Assembly: GCA_009869945.1 (NCBI GenBank)
Contig: WIXG01000367.1
Span: 1-64,000 of the forward strand
Source of the DNA: Mesaphorura yosii
Lineage: Eukaryota > Arthropoda > Collembola > Poduromorpha > Tullbergiidae
Length of the DNA: 64,000 nt
Reading direction: 5' to 3'
Of the stretch, positions 36,851-49,805 are shown piece by piece (the stretch's first letter is position 1; every line of letters starts with the position of its first letter). A program made the translations under genes and the position numbers. The notes below the pieces were generated by a model that saw nothing but the letters and a program-made list of their open reading frames with translations, was not told the DNA's origin and did no database searches.

Positions 36851-38205
36851 CGTCGTGGACTAGAAGCTTGAGCCTTCTTGAATTGTGCCGATAATTTGCT
36901 TTTGGCTTATCAAGTATAACGTAAACGCGTCTGACAATTAACAAATGCAGTAGAAATGTTGCCACCCAGTTCGTCGAGAGTTGATTGAGAGATAAGAACA
37001 ACGTTGATATAACCCTTTCCCTAAATCCTGGCTCTAGAGCTGGCGTTATGAATCACGAATTCCGTTTTCGGAATGAATGAAGCTAGCAAAATGGGAAAAG
37101 TGAAACATTTCATTTTCAGTTTCGTGTACGGCGCGGATGTGCCTTTGTGTAAAGGTGTCTCCTGTTTAGCGAATGTTCTCTCTCATCGTGTATCATTCCA
37201 TTTCATTGCATGAGGAATCGTGCTACTGTACAGCAGGGGAAAGCAAGAACGTTGACTGATTAGTGAAGGCTACCAATCGACGCATGGGTACCGGTTGCTT
37301 GTGCTCCCATTTGTTCAGACTCAGATCCTAGCATAATTTCACTGTGGAAGGACAAGGAAGGACTCATTGCACAGTCTTTGACTCAAACTCCGGTTTGATC
37401 AAAAGTAAAAGCAAGGGACCATGACTTAATTGTGTACTCTCATTAACGACAGTATCAGTGCTCATGCTCCTTTTGTTTTACACCGGCGAAAACGAAATTG
37501 TATCGGCCGGTACTGATAAAGTGTTAAGAGTCAACAGTGGCATTATTGTTTACTGCAAATTGAAATTAGGTCGATGATTTGTAACAATGACTAATAATAA
37601 AAAAATTGCCGACATGCTGCCTCTGCCTTTGTGCACCCACGCGACGCACACGCACCGCATTCGCATCCTGCATTCCCATTATAACAGTGCCAGAACATGA
37701 ATCAATTCAAGTTTGCAAACAAAGCACCACTTAATTCGTGCTTCAGCAGCAGCAACTGGTCTCATCGTTGAGGAATTTTTGGGTGCTACAAACTACAAAC
37801 TGCATAAGAAAGAGGAAGCACGGAGTGACTCATCTTCGGGGTCTTCGCCACTTTGTACAAGTGCAGGTGCACGCATTGACGCATTATGATGAACAGCAAC
37901 AGTACGCGAAACTCGGGAGTCGAGACTGTGCGTTCGCAAAAAATCTGAGTTAGTATTTACTTCTTACTGGTATTACTCATGCTCTCCGGCTATCGACTTC
38001 ATTTGGGTTAAGTTGACTTTCGGCTTCATTTAAGCACAGGACGTCGTGCACTGTGATTCTTTTTAAAGTGATAAATCTGCCTCAAGTTAATTCAATGGCT
38101 CAGTAGGCCTCACGGAAAACGGAAACTGATCGCCAGTTGGTGACCGCTGACACTCACTGACACCAGGAAGGAGCATTGCCACATGCAACACCCAGTGACT
38201 GGATA
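36851..38205. other. Intergenic upstream of rough; no gene seen
   Basis: About 1.35 kb upstream of the rough start codon and of the divergent plus-strand membrane protein gene. It probably holds both promoters. No coding exon is supported. Confidence 0.4.
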
Positions 38206-38900
38206 ATGGCACGGATTGCGAAGATTCTCTGCGTGCTCACCGCATTCTCCGGCGTGTTGACCAGCCCCGTTCCAAGTCCTGATTTTAAGACAGTCGTAGT
38301 GGATCAACTTCGCAAATTGCCCAAGTAAGCCTTGTTAGCTTTTTTGTGTCTTTTGACCAAAGTCGTACTATCTTGTTACATTTCATAGACTGGTCAGATC
38401 AGTGATTCCAATGCCCGAGAACGTTGCTGTCACAATCAACGTTGACAATCGGAAAGGAGAAGTGGCTACAGCAGACGCTAGTCAACGAGCTCACGAACGA
38501 AGAGAGGTGTTGTATCCGCGTCATTCGGAGAACGGACATCAGGAATTTCTTCACAACAATAGCACTTCGAATGACATTCCCAACCACCACGTCCTGGCCA
38601 TGGTTCTAATCAGCATTGGTGTATTTGTGGCCGGCACCATTTTCGTGCTCACACTCTGGTTTTGTTTCAGACGAAGAAAGAAGCTGGTGACGACAGTGGT
38701 TGGAAGTGCAAACAACGTGAGCGGTACGCGTGTGTATGCCCATTTTGTCCGATTTATTAAAGAATCTCATAATATTGACCGCTTTAATTTTGTTAACAGA
38801 TGCAGCGGTAGCGAGACATTACAATAATCCAAGAACGGAAGAATTGCTGCCAAAGAAGCCAAATGTTCAAAAGCTAATTGCGGAGTTTGATAGAAAATAG
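38206..38900 (+). CDS. Small single-pass membrane protein, unrecognised
   Basis: Three exons, 38206-38324, 38389-38723 and 38800-38900, give 184 aa. It has an N-terminal signal peptide (ILCVLTAFSGVLTS), a short hydrophilic ectodomain with an N-glycosylation sequon (NNST), one transmembrane helix near residues 107-130 (LISIGVFVAGTIFVLTLWF), a basic stop-transfer sequence FRRRKK, and a cytoplasmic tail ending LIAEFDRK. Type I topology is therefore likely. The exon 2 donor was chosen as GTACGC at 38724 because the alternative upstream GTGAGC gives an immediate stop. No family is recognised. The poly(A) signal is AATAAA at 38974. Confidence 0.7.
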
Positions 38901-39855
38901 TGTGACTTCTAGTTCTATTCTGTGCTCACTAGTAGTCAGTGAGAATTAAATTAAGACCGCTTTGTAGTTCCTGAATAAATTTGATTCTTAGTTCCAGTTT
39001 AATGGCGTAACGGCTCAAGGCGAGATTCCAAGTCCCGAGGCAGTAAAAAGCTCCCAGTTAAAAGACTTGCAAAGTCGCTTTTTTGTGCGACTACATTTTC
39101 GTTACGAAACAAAGATTTCATGCCACCACACGAGCGTTAGCAGAATTCTGAGAATCTCGAGCCAGAAGATGTCGAAACCAAAACAAAAAGTTAAATGCGA
39201 CTCGCCACGAATGATTGTTGAATTCTTTGTGTTCTGTGCTGAGAACCTTGAAAGCACAGCGCAAGCCTCGTAGTAGTGCAAGAACTCCTTCCGTGAAACT
39301 GTGAAACGAAATTCGATCTACTCTGCTACTGAAATAGTAATCCTCATCATTTTCGTACTGTCTCTCCTTTCATTCAGAAATCCCAGAATAGAAATTCCAA
39401 AGATTCTAAATAAGTGCAGCCCAACTTACCATAAAGAGAATTGGACTGTTTCATAATCCTGCTAAGCACATCTTCATTAGTTTTTGAAATAAATTGGACA
39501 AGTGAGATCACCCACAAGAACTTCAGTTCTACTCGACTAGAAGATTCCCTGCGTACGAGCACCTGGCAAAGGACACCATCATTCATGGCAACAGCTGATC
39601 GGAACCAGACATAAGTTTTGGAGCCTCACACCCTGCCATCATGACTGAAGTAAATTATTTGAACTTTGACTTTGAGTTGGACTTTGTAATGCGTAAAATT
39701 TATAAGCCCTGCTAACATGAGGGCGTACTGCAACTAATTCACCAAACTTTCTTTGTGTTGTAAGTCCGTAGATTGATCGATAAAGGCGGACATTCGACAT
39801 TCCCTGAATTTTTAAGCTGCTGCTTAGTTTTGTTCTGGAATTGAATGCTTAGTAG
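38901..39855. other. Intergenic; no gene seen
   Basis: 3' UTR of the preceding membrane protein gene (AATAAA 38974-38979), then the RPAP3 upstream region. Short open frames only. Confidence 0.4.
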
Positions 39856-41904
39856 ATGGCTCAACAACAAATCAAGCTTCAAAAGCAAATCCGTGAAAAT
39901 GCACTGGAGGTCAATGAACATTTGAAAGACATTCACGATTGGGCATTAAATGACATGGCCAAGGAATTGGCGGAGAACATGAAGGAGGATTTGACAGTCA
40001 CCAATAAGGCTCCTGTAAGAATTGTTCAAGTGTAAAGTTGAATGCTATATCTGTGCACGCAGCACGCTTAATAACGAGAAATCGAATTTCAGATTCGCGG
40101 AGCCACTAAACCAGGAAAGATGGAACTGGAAACTGATCGAACAGAAGATAATTCCAAACAAAAGAAGCCAAAGCGAATTATTGGTTCAGATTACAGTGCT
40201 TGGGACAAGTTTGACGTTGTAAGTAGTTGACATTAACTTTATGGAAAGTTCAGATCGAGGAACTGTACCAATTCCCAACTCACAGGACGCAGCTTGCGAG
40301 GAATTGGATAAGAAGGATGACGATAACCCGGCTCACAGCGAAGATATTGTTCGCAAGAAGGCTTTAGAATTACGAACCAAATCCGTCGCAAATGAAAAGA
40401 AGGATTTGGTAAGTCACGATTAGTGAAATACGGCAGCAAGCCGAGCAGCATGCACTCGTCTAATATCGCCAAAATACACAATCGTGTTTTGATTGTAGGG
40501 AAATAAATACATGCAGCAGAAGAATTATAGAATGGCTATAACATGCTACACGGAAGGCATCAGTTTAGATCCTAGGAATTCAATCTTGCTTGCAAACAGG
40601 GCACAAGCATATATAAACATACAAGAGTAAGTACATGAGTACATCCGTGCAATAAATACGCCAGCGAAAAAATTGACACCTAACACGAGTGTTTCCCTTT
40701 TCAGATTTGAAAGTGCGGCAACCGATTGTGATAAAGCACTGAAACTTGACCCAACTTTCGTAAAAGTGTACTACAGAAGAGCTCGTGCTAATAACGCACT
40801 GGGACGTGTAATAAAAGCTCAGGTTTGTGGCCATCTTTGAATTAGTTTCACTTGAAGCAATAGCGCAGGCACAAGTACTTCTGCGCGAAACAATAATAAT
40901 TAATCGCTTTCCCTTGCAGGACGATTTGAAAAAAGTACTAAATCTTGAACCCCAAAACAAAGAGGCGCGGTCATTGCTTAGTGAAATAGAAAGAACATCC
41001 AGAAGACAAGGCCTGACAAATCAGCATCGAGTAAATTTCTTCAACAGACCAGAATTTACAAATGGAAATGGCAGCAACAAGTGGGAGGAGGAGGAAAAGA
41101 AGAAGCCCACAGTTGTTTACCCGAGAATAGTTCACCCAATCGAGAAGCCACCGCACCTTCAGTCAAAGGTAAACGTGCTCCAGATTTGGCCTTAGGAAGA
41201 ATCGAAACGTTGATCATCTATATTTTTATTTTAGCGGAGCCTATTTTCAGTATACGTGAAAATTAAGGGCGAAGAGAAGGAAAACAAATTGCGCAGAATT
41301 GATTCGTCGAATTCCGGGAACTGGAGTTCCAGTAATGGTGTTAATTCACCCACCCTTTCCTTCAACAGCAACGCGAGGACACCTTCCACGAGTCAAATTA
41401 ATTCTCCCGCTACACCTGATCTCAACGAATTGAATTTGTCGGACTCATTTGAAACAATGCGAGTTGGGTCGATAACAATTCCAGAAAAACCAAAGACTAG
41501 CGTTCAGTTCATTAATCACTGGAAGCAACTTAAACCCTATTCGACAAGCGCAGCACAATATTTATTGGTAAGCTGACACACATGCAATATTGAACTTAAG
41601 CCATAATAATGAAGTAATTACATCCAACGATTATCTACAGCAAATGAAAGCCGAAGATTTCGTAATCTTTGAGGATACAATGGAGTCATCAATCCTGTCT
41701 GACATTCTTGACACCTTAGTGTGGGAGTTTATTCCAAGACAGTGGGATTTTACCGAATGTCTCGAAGGTCTCACCAGGATCCGCCGACTGAAAACCCTAA
41801 TTTTGTTTCTCACCGAGAAAGATCGAGCAAACGCAAGAAAACTTATATCACTTTGTTCAAAGAAAGAGCTACAAGACTTTTATCTGACAACTTATAAATT
41901 CTAA
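39856..41904 (+). CDS. RPAP3: RNA polymerase II-associated protein 3 (R2TP subunit)
   Basis: A TPR co-chaperone of the R2TP/HSP90 complex that assembles RNA polymerases, PIKKs and snoRNPs. Eight exons, 39856-40014, 40093-40218, 40286-40408, 40499-40626, 40705-40822, 40920-41168, 41235-41567 and 41641-41904, give 499 aa in phase. The N-terminus has the family SDYSAWDKFDVD block. One TPR domain (about 140-255) shows GNKYMQQKNYRMAITCYTEG, NRAQAYI and YYRRARANNALG. A linker with VHPIEKPPH follows. The C-terminal RPAP3 domain (about 400-499) includes FINHWKQL and a long helical bundle. Human RPAP3 (665 aa) has two TPR domains, while this one has one. The junctions at 41235 and 41641 were chosen by phase. 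Confidence 0.93.
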
Positions 41905-42122
41905 GCTCATTTTTCTACTTGCCTAAAGGCAAGGCGATGTAATCTAGTTTGCAGTTGTTGATCTTGCTTTACCTTTTGTAGTGCATGTTCTGACGAAATA
42001 TTGACATACAGTTATGTTCTCGCCTTTCGAAAGGTCAACTATGCAATTAGGCAATGTAAACCCCTTTCTTTGCCATTATGAGCTCTCATCTTTTCGTACT
42101 CGAGTCCACGTTCGAGTTCTTC

Positions 42123-44084
42123 CTAGCGGTAGGTCGCATGATTCGTCGCAGCGGTTGCTGTGAGGTGGTATTGGAGTAGCATAATCGAGTACGTTGCCAC
42201 GATATTCAGAAGCTAGGAGAAATCAATATAGAGTTATGGTAGGTCCAAAATTATGACAATTATTAGCAGGTTGTACTTGTTATTTGTGTCCTTACCGCGG
42301 CTAGAAACGCATAAGTTATGGTAAAGAAGTGAAAAGCCCGGAACCCAATCGTCACATTTTGTATTTGATGGAAAACGGACATGCAACCAACAATGAACTC
42401 TTGATGATAATTTTCATCAGGATGCCAATAATGTTCTGCGCGTTGGAGTCTTGCCTTGAGTGCAAATATTATGCTTTCCGCCTAATACAGAATATAATCA
42501 CAAATAAATTCTACGAACCGTTTTTATCATTGCTTAAATATACATCTGTCAGTCTGTCGAGTCTGTCTTACATTCTTATTAATTTCTGCAGCTACGACCA
42601 AATTGAGCGCAAATAGACCAATGCTTGTCAACATGGCTGCTTTGAAGACGTAGCTGCCGCCATTTCCACCATCATTCGTGTTCAACAATTCCCAAATGTA
42701 GAATGAGCTCACCATCGAGCATGATAGCACTCCCACGAGCACGTTGGTTCCGTAAATTTCGTTGAAATCGTGCACCAACCTCGCGATCCTTTCAAACTGT
42801 CTGATGTTCTCCAGCGCGTCCTTTGCATTCATGTCGCTCAAGTAAAGGTGGAGAATTCTCCTGAACATGAGACCCCACAGCAGGATTTCACAGTAGTTTA
42901 TCAGCCATGTGAAGTTGTTGTAGAACACCACGATCGCAACAGGAATACCGATGAGGTACCTGTAGAATGAAGCAGCCGTAGTAGAAGCAGTTTCAACTGG
43001 CGTGGTTCCATTGGCCAAAATGGCGTTAGCAGCATTCGCTTGATTTTGAAAGGTCAGCGCATTAAATGAAGCGACCGCAACTTGGTTTGAACCTTCCAGA
43101 ATTCCAGCGGCATGAAACAAGGTCAAGTCGCCATGAATCAGGACGATCACGATCGAAAACACGGTGCCAAGGAACAGGTAAAAGATCAGAAGAAGAATTG
43201 TGATCGTGTAAATCTGGAAGGAAGCAGAGACTTAAAAATTTCTCGCAATTTTTAGTTTTGCGTGTATTTTTGCTTTCACTGTCACATCACCTGTGTCCTT
43301 TTCCAAAAGAAAGAGCGGCCCCGGCCATCGTGACCACCACCACCACAATTTTCATGCACGACTGCACTCAGGCAATTCGCCAAGAACGTTTGTATGTCGG
43401 TCAACAGTTGGACTGATTTGTCGGCGTTAAACCACAAATTGTACTGGAAAGAGATTGGCTCGGTCAGGAACAAGAAAAGCATGATCCGCTTCGCGATGCC
43501 AAGCGTGTCCACCGCGTCGTCCTCGAACTCGGCCAGGAGATTACTCAAGCAGAAGAGCAGGATGGAAATGTGAAGAAGCAGAATCAGGAGCTAAAGGCAG
43601 ATAAGAACTAAATAAATTTCATTATGGAGTGGGCGTGGGCAACTGTGCTTACCTTCCGAATACGCCGTGGCTGAACCTCCACGAAAATCTGCCGCTCTGC
43701 ATCATAGATCATCTTCCACGGGCACAAGCCAATTACGTACAGGACGTCAAATAGCGCCACGACATAGAAAGTGTACTCCGACAATTGCTTTCTCCGATCT
43801 GACTTCCTTCCCGTGGAGAGACTAGATTCTGAGTCCGAGTAAGGAACTCCACCCATTGTATGAAATCCGAGGTTATCGATGGCTTTGATGATTGCTTTTG
43901 ATTTTGCGTCTCTCTCCATGCTAGACACCTTGTGGGATTTTCGATAGTTGATTATGCTGTTTATGCACGTGTCTTGAAAATTGTATTCTGCCTCGGTGGT
44001 GTCAGCATTGGATTGCCTCCGAAGTTGCAAGTTGGGCTCAAAGATCATTTTCGCGGTGGCCGGCGCCGGGCGAGAGAGATACAT
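42123..44084 (-). CDS. Gustatory-receptor-like 7-TM protein
   Basis: A member of the arthropod gustatory receptor (Gr) superfamily, ligand-gated ion channels with an inverted seven-TM layout. Five exons, 44084-43653, 43590-43291, 43213-42572, 42481-42296 and 42212-42123, all phase 0, give about 549 aa. A long N-terminal cytoplasmic region (about 105 residues) precedes the first TM. Hydrophobic segments follow at LSEYTFYVVALFDVLYVIG, LLILLLHISILLFCL, ITILLLIFYLFLGTVF, and near FYRYLIGIPVAIVVF, GVLSCSMVSSFYIW and SIGLFALNLVV. TM7 spans the last intron and ends ATYSIMLLQY, matching the Gr signature TYhhhhhQ(F/Y). The end of the gene was found only by joining the small exons at 42296-42481 and 42123-42212. 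The start may be preceded by a UTR exon. The ligand is unknown. Confidence 0.8.
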
Positions 44085-45764
44085 TTGAATTCAAGCCACT
44101 GCCCAGTAAACTTCAGACAAGACTGACCTTTTCGTCAAAGTTTCATCGGTTTCCTGCTCTCTGATCATCTTGACCTGCAAGCCTTCCTATTTCCACGTTT
44201 CTTGCCAGCTTATCATGAGAACCTACTTTGGTAAAGATAGTCATTGAAATCAGCCAAATGCAGAAGTACAAAATGCACTCAAGCCAGCGTTTACGTTTGG
44301 CCAGCGTCTAGGCATGAAGTATGAATGGATAATGATTTGCAAATACTCGAATTTAATTGGGTGCTCAGATGTTCAGTTCACTTAAATATTAACCGTTCGA
44401 GGAGCACACGTTCCAGTCACCTTTATTCATCTTAACAATCAGCGGAGAATTCAGAATTATCGATTTCACATCAATTGTGAAGTGGACTGATAGGTCTCTC
44501 TAGACAATTGCCGTTTTGGACTCCTCAAAAGTACAAGTTTGAAGACATTCTGCATGCCACAAGTGCGTAAGTTCCAGCAAGCGACTCCAGGTTCTGAGTT
44601 GGAACGAAATTCCTTACTTCTAGCTGATAGACGTATGTACTACAATCAAATAGCAATAATCATTTACGAAAGCTTGCTTCAATTTGCACGTTTGCACCAT
44701 TTGTTATGTTAATGCGGTAGCACGTGCACTGACCGAGCGTCATAGTTAAATGTGGCTTCGACTTCTTTATAAATGAATTAGCAAGCTGTCAAGTTTCGAT
44801 CAAGAGGCAAGTGCCGCACCGCACCGAGCCCCCAAAGAGAAGACCACCACAAGCATGCATTAAATTAAAACCAGAGAATGAAGCCTAATTAACAAGACCA
44901 CTTTTTTTCGTGGAACACATTAACATAAATCCTCATTTTAAAATGCATTGTCCACTAAATATAAACCAAATACCAAATCAACCTTGTTTGACCCTTCAGC
45001 GTGATCAAGTTTGGTTGGCTCCTGCACTACAGCATAGATAGCATTGCAGCTGTACTCATTTTTAATTGAATCGAGCAAGTTCGTAATACCTTCAATATTT
45101 AATGTGCTTTTTACTTTTTGTCTCAAAACAAGCTCGAAACCCTTTTTGTGTGCTCATGATTGCGAGTTTTTGTGGCAACGAAAACACCTTTAGAGTGTGC
45201 CGTGCCTCATTTCATTGCATTTTAAGTTGGTTTGTGTGTGTAATGCGTAGTTTGGTCAATACTTGCTTCGACAACTTGACGAAGCTCTCTTGCAATCGCA
45301 GCAAGCAAGTTAGTTTACCAACAACATATTGAGCAACACCAGCAAGGTTGATGCCTGCTGCCTGACGTGCCTGCTAAAAGACCGTACGTACGTGTTTGTG
45401 TTTATTTTTGATCTTTGCTTCCGATAACCAAATTCCGTGTGGCAGAGAAAGTTGTTGCATAGGACTGGAAATCCGCGAAACAGAAATTGGCAGGAGAGAG
45501 TTCGCCTCAAGTGGACGTATTCGCCTGGACTCACCGCTTATCGCCTTATCACTACCGCCCTCACGCTATCGGTCGACCGACGTAAGTAAAAGTAAATAAA
45601 TATTACTGCGCCATTATTATAGCTTGAAGCATAGCATGACTATTTACATTTAATTACTGGACGACAGGGCAGGCGAGCGTACGCTGAGGGACACTACACT
45701 AAGCCGCTTTGACAGGGGACCAGCACCCAATTTCTTTGCCTAGCAGCGAAAGAGTCGATTAAGA
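44085..45764. other. Intergenic between divergent genes; ARL2BP 5' UTR likely
   Basis: No coding exon is supported. A donor CCGAC|GTAAGT at about 45583 and an acceptor near 45746 (TTGCCTAGCAG) suggest a noncoding first exon of ARL2BP. On the minus strand, a short ATG frame with a GTCAGT donor near 44125 may be a Gr leader exon. Confidence 0.35.
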
Positions 45765-46810
45765 ATGGATGAGCACGGCAAGTCCGAACAGTCTGAAGAC
45801 TCTGATAGGCAAACAGCGAGGTCTGAGGTGGATCAAGATCAAGATGGAGGAAACGGTAAGCGATAACTCCGTCGACCAGTGCTGTTAGTCCGGCTTGTCA
45901 AATTCTCAGGTGCGTGGGAATTGGCACGCGTGCGTATGAAAGTGAAAGGATGCGCAATTATGAAATCTTCCATGATATGCTTACGCTCGCGTCTTCATTG
46001 CATATATCGAGATTCATAATTCATCAAACAAATTCATATTCTCGATTGTCCAAACAGAGAGGAGTATCACCTCACAACTGGAAGGAATGTACGTGGATAA
46101 TTGGGAGGACGAAAACCATCCCAATCTTCAAAATAATGTATCCGACGCTTCCGCAGGCCAGAACTCCTCGTCTGCACTGGTTGACCAAGTGATTGGTGCT
46201 CTTGAAGACATCGTCATACGTAAGTTGAAAGTTATTTGCATTATTATTGTGATTACTGTTTAGTTGTGTGTCTTCCCTTTTAGGACCTTCTTTTCAAACC
46301 CTGTACAATGCATTCCTCGATTCGAACTACGCCAAATTCAAGTTGGATGACCCGCAAATGCAACTTGATGACGACCAAAACTTCAACGTATTCATGCACT
46401 ATTCATGCACGATCGGAACATATCTTGAGAACGAGTTGAAGAAACGGCTGAATAGGGATTTTGACATGGAAGAGTTCATATCAAAAATAAGGTAGAAAGT
46501 GGAATGCTCCAGTCCGCAGTGTTTAACAATCAATTGCTAATTCGCCTGTAACAATGAAACTAGGGGAAGGGATGACCTTATGGATAATGAGATAATCGAA
46601 ATGATTTTCTCGCTCATGGATTACACCAAGTTCAATGAGCTTATTTCGGACTATTCTACGGTAATTTCCTTTAACAGTTTATTGTCACCTGACACATTTT
46701 ATTAAAGGGATTTCATTTCATAGATGAAAGCAGACAATGGCAAGCTCTCAAATCTTATTGCGTCTGGAATCAAAGTCACAAAAATTGAGCCTCCGGGTCA
46801 AGGGAAATAA
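45765..46810 (+). CDS. ARL2BP: ARL2-binding protein (BART)
   Basis: An effector of the small GTPases ARL2 and ARL3, working at cilia, mitochondria and in nuclear retention of STAT3. Five exons, 45765-45855, 46058-46219, 46284-46491, 46564-46660 and 46724-46810, give 214 aa, against 163 in human. The extra length is an acidic/Asn-rich N-terminal ~75 residues. The BART domain (about 75-190) shows VIGALEDIVI, PSFQTLYNAFLDSNYAKF, LENELKKRLN and the helix MDNEIIEMIFSLMDYTKFNE. The exon 3 donor is GTAGAA, a weak site, but required for frame. Confidence 0.92.
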
Positions 46811-47931
46811 GCGCGCTCCTAGCTGCAGACAGTACCCGAATCTCATTGTAATCTGCTCTATCCACGAGTCATGCCATCGTATCAAGGCCCACGCCCCACG
46901 TGTTTCAATTTAGTATTACGTATCACGCGCAACATTCGTCCATATGCAATCAAGATAATACAAGATAGAGATAGTTCAAATGCGCGCAATCACTAATCAA
47001 TCAGAGATGCTCGAAATCGAAACAATGCCTTCTGAATTGCGCGATTTTAAGCTTAGCTTTTTTAACGTAATAGGACGAGCACGAAAATTAACTAAATGTT
47101 TATGTTTCCTAGATTTCTCTGTGTTAGAATCAACAATTTCCTAGCGTGTATGTTCAGAAGTTGTATTTTCTGCTTCCTAAACAAGCTTTTATCTTTATCT
47201 TAAGCTAAGAGTTGAAGTCTTTCATGTGTCGTGATTTTATCCTTTCCGTGCGTACGATAAGGATTTCACCCTTTTGATGAATCAAACTGGATTTTGCTTC
47301 GTAGTAAGAAAGTAAACATTCTAATTGTTATTTATGTAGATTTACGACAATCGAGTCCTTATTCATGATTGCTGCTAGCTAGCTCACGAGTATTACGAAT
47401 AAGCATAAATAACTTGACAATTGCAACAACGGAAGTCTCAAATCTAATGGTGGAATCGAATATCTTGTTTACACGCTATTCAGCCATTAGGAAATTTCAT
47501 ATTCGGAAATGAAACATTACAAGGATTTGCCTACTGTCCCATCAAAATTCAAAGTATCTCTTTCACGCACTCGCAGTGCCGCAGTAGAAAAGCGCAATAT
47601 GTGAAAATTAGCACTGATTCAGATGACGCAATAAACCTACATTGACAGAAACGGATCTTTACATAATTGAAACGATAATTTGCCAGTTTTTGACTGCATT
47701 TTGCTAAACGTGTCATCAAAACGTATTGACTTTTACGTGCGTACGTACTTGCGACCAGCTTCAGCAATCTGCGCGATTTTTGCATCATTCAAGGTGACAG
47801 TAACAACACACCTCAGCCTCAGGAAATAATCGAAGTAATAGTTCGACGGTCGCCTCAAGATTGAATAGATCAGTGTTTCGGGTGTCTAAATCAAATCCGT
47901 GAATTCCGAGAATTCTGTGTGTAGTCCAATC
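46811..47931. other. Intergenic; no gene seen
   Basis: ARL2BP 3' UTR and eIF2-beta upstream region. A 79-codon minus-strand frame at 47549-47788 has an ATG but no recognisable feature, and is not annotated. Confidence 0.4.
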
Positions 47932-49391
47932 ATGGCGGAAGAAGATCAAGTAAGTCACTTTTCAGGATCGTTAAGACCATTAGAATATATTGCTATAATA
48001 TGCTTCATATAATTTGTAATTGGTTAATAAATAAATTGTATAACAGATTTTTGATCCAACCCTAACCAAAAAGAAGAAAAAGACCAAGAAACCATTTGAT
48101 TTCGATGCAATTCAAAGTGAAGCTTCTGGAGGTGCTGGCGCGACCGAACCAGCTACCGGAGATGGGGTGGAACCTGCCACAAAGGAATTCGAAGATCCAG
48201 CAGAAGAGCTTGACTTAGAATCATTTGGAAAGAAGAAAAAGAAGAAGAAGGTCGTTATTGTGGACCCTGAAAAGGAGGGTGGAGATGGAGCAGATGACGG
48301 CAACGAATTAAATATGGAATTTTCTGATATGAAGAAGAAAAAGAAAAAGAAGAAGGGTTTGAAGGATCTTGTGGAGGGTGAAGGAGAAGGAGCTGGACAT
48401 GATGATGATGAAGATAAGGAAAACGAAGGTGAGTATGAGCAACTCGTAGTGATCTCTCTTAATTACATATTGTGCCGATTGTACAAATACCACTAATATA
48501 CGTACTGATTGTGCATACACGCCTTAACAAAACGAATACTTGATTTAATGCTGCAAAAGTTGAGGATGATGAAGAAGAGGTAGAAGAAACGGTAACGAGT
48601 AACGGTAAGAAGTGTGCCCGTTAAAGTTAAGTTTATTAACTTCGTTTGATTAGCTGGGTTAAGTAGTTAAGTTCATCATGAGTTGGAGTTTCTGTTGCCT
48701 CTTTTAATCCAATATCAATAGCGGCACTATCTGTATAATACGCTGCTAAATTTTCATTATTTTCACAGAGGAACCCTCTGGAGATGCTGTTAACACTTGG
48801 CTTGGTTCTGACCGCGATTACACGTACGACGAACTTCTCCTTCGTGTCTTTGATATAATGAGGCAGAAGAATCCAGAAATGGCTTCCGGCACGAAGCAGA
48901 AGTTTGTTATGAGACCACCTCAAGTTGTCCGCATTGGAACCAAGAAATCATCTTTCGTGAACTTTATGGAAATTTGTAAAATGTAAGTTCATTATTAATA
49001 CTGGTGCAGTCCTCATTGTTTAAAATTCTACCTTCGTATTCTATACGCTCGTCTTCATGTTCTCTTTGCTAGGCTTCATCGTCCACAAAAGCACTTGCTG
49101 GACTTTCTTTTGTCGGAGTTGGGTACAAGTGGGTCGATTGATGGTGCGAATCAACTGATTATAAAGGGCCGTTTCCAACAAAAGCAGATTGAGAACGTAT
49201 TGCGACGATACATCAAGGAGTACGTTACCTGCCACACTTGCCGTTCTCCAAACACCCTTCTCCAGAAAGATTCTAGAATATTCTTCCTTCAATGTGAGGC
49301 GTGTGGTTCAAGATGTTCTGTTGCAAGCATTAAACATGGATTCCAAGCTGTCACTGGCAAGCGAGCTGCCATTCGTGCAAAGGCAACATAA
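47932..49391 (+). CDS. EIF2S2: Translation initiation factor eIF2 subunit beta
   Basis: Beta subunit of eIF2, which delivers initiator tRNA to the 40S ribosome and binds eIF5 and eIF2B. Five exons, 47932-47949, 48047-48428, 48560-48604, 48769-48982 and 49073-49391, give 325 aa, against 333 in human. The three lysine blocks (K-boxes) that bind eIF5/eIF2B-epsilon are visible in exon 2. The C-terminal domain has [33 protein letters not shown] and the zinc-binding CHTC...CEACG with flanking [12 protein letters not shown]. Exon 1 encodes only six residues. The poly(A) signal is AATAAA at 49499. Confidence 0.97.
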
Positions 49392-49805
49392 ATTGCGTAA
49401 TTATAGATTTTGCTTCGTAGAATTGCTTCAATTTTTGCTAACATTAGGATTTATTCAAATATCAATGATGGATCCTTTATAATCCTGCACACATGAGCAA
49501 ATAAATTAATTTTGAGCAAATTATTGTTTAAACTATCAATTTATTCTACGCAATTCGTATTCAAAAGCTTCACAAATCCAACACAGCGTTGATTAACAAA
49601 ATAATTTCGGTAAGGTGACCAATTTCGAATTTCAAGCTCTGAAGATGATAGCTCACAATATTCTAAAGCTCCTGGGCAAAACTAAAACAATACTATGCTC
49701 TATGACTGACTATGCTACTCCGAAAACTAATCGAAGTACGAACTCTTCAAAAATCGAATGAAGGCCTCAGATTCCTTAAAGCAAAGCGAAGGACAGATTT
49801 GCGAG
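49392..49805. other. Convergent 3' ends of the eIF2-beta and V-ATPase a genes
   Basis: eIF2-beta's AATAAA is at 49499-49504. The remaining ~300 bp hold the 3' UTR of the minus-strand V-ATPase gene. No other feature is seen. Confidence 0.5.

Noticed and set aside
48112-48303. Minus-strand Ser/Phe-rich frame in eIF2-beta
   Set aside because: Antisense shadow of the lysine-box exon.
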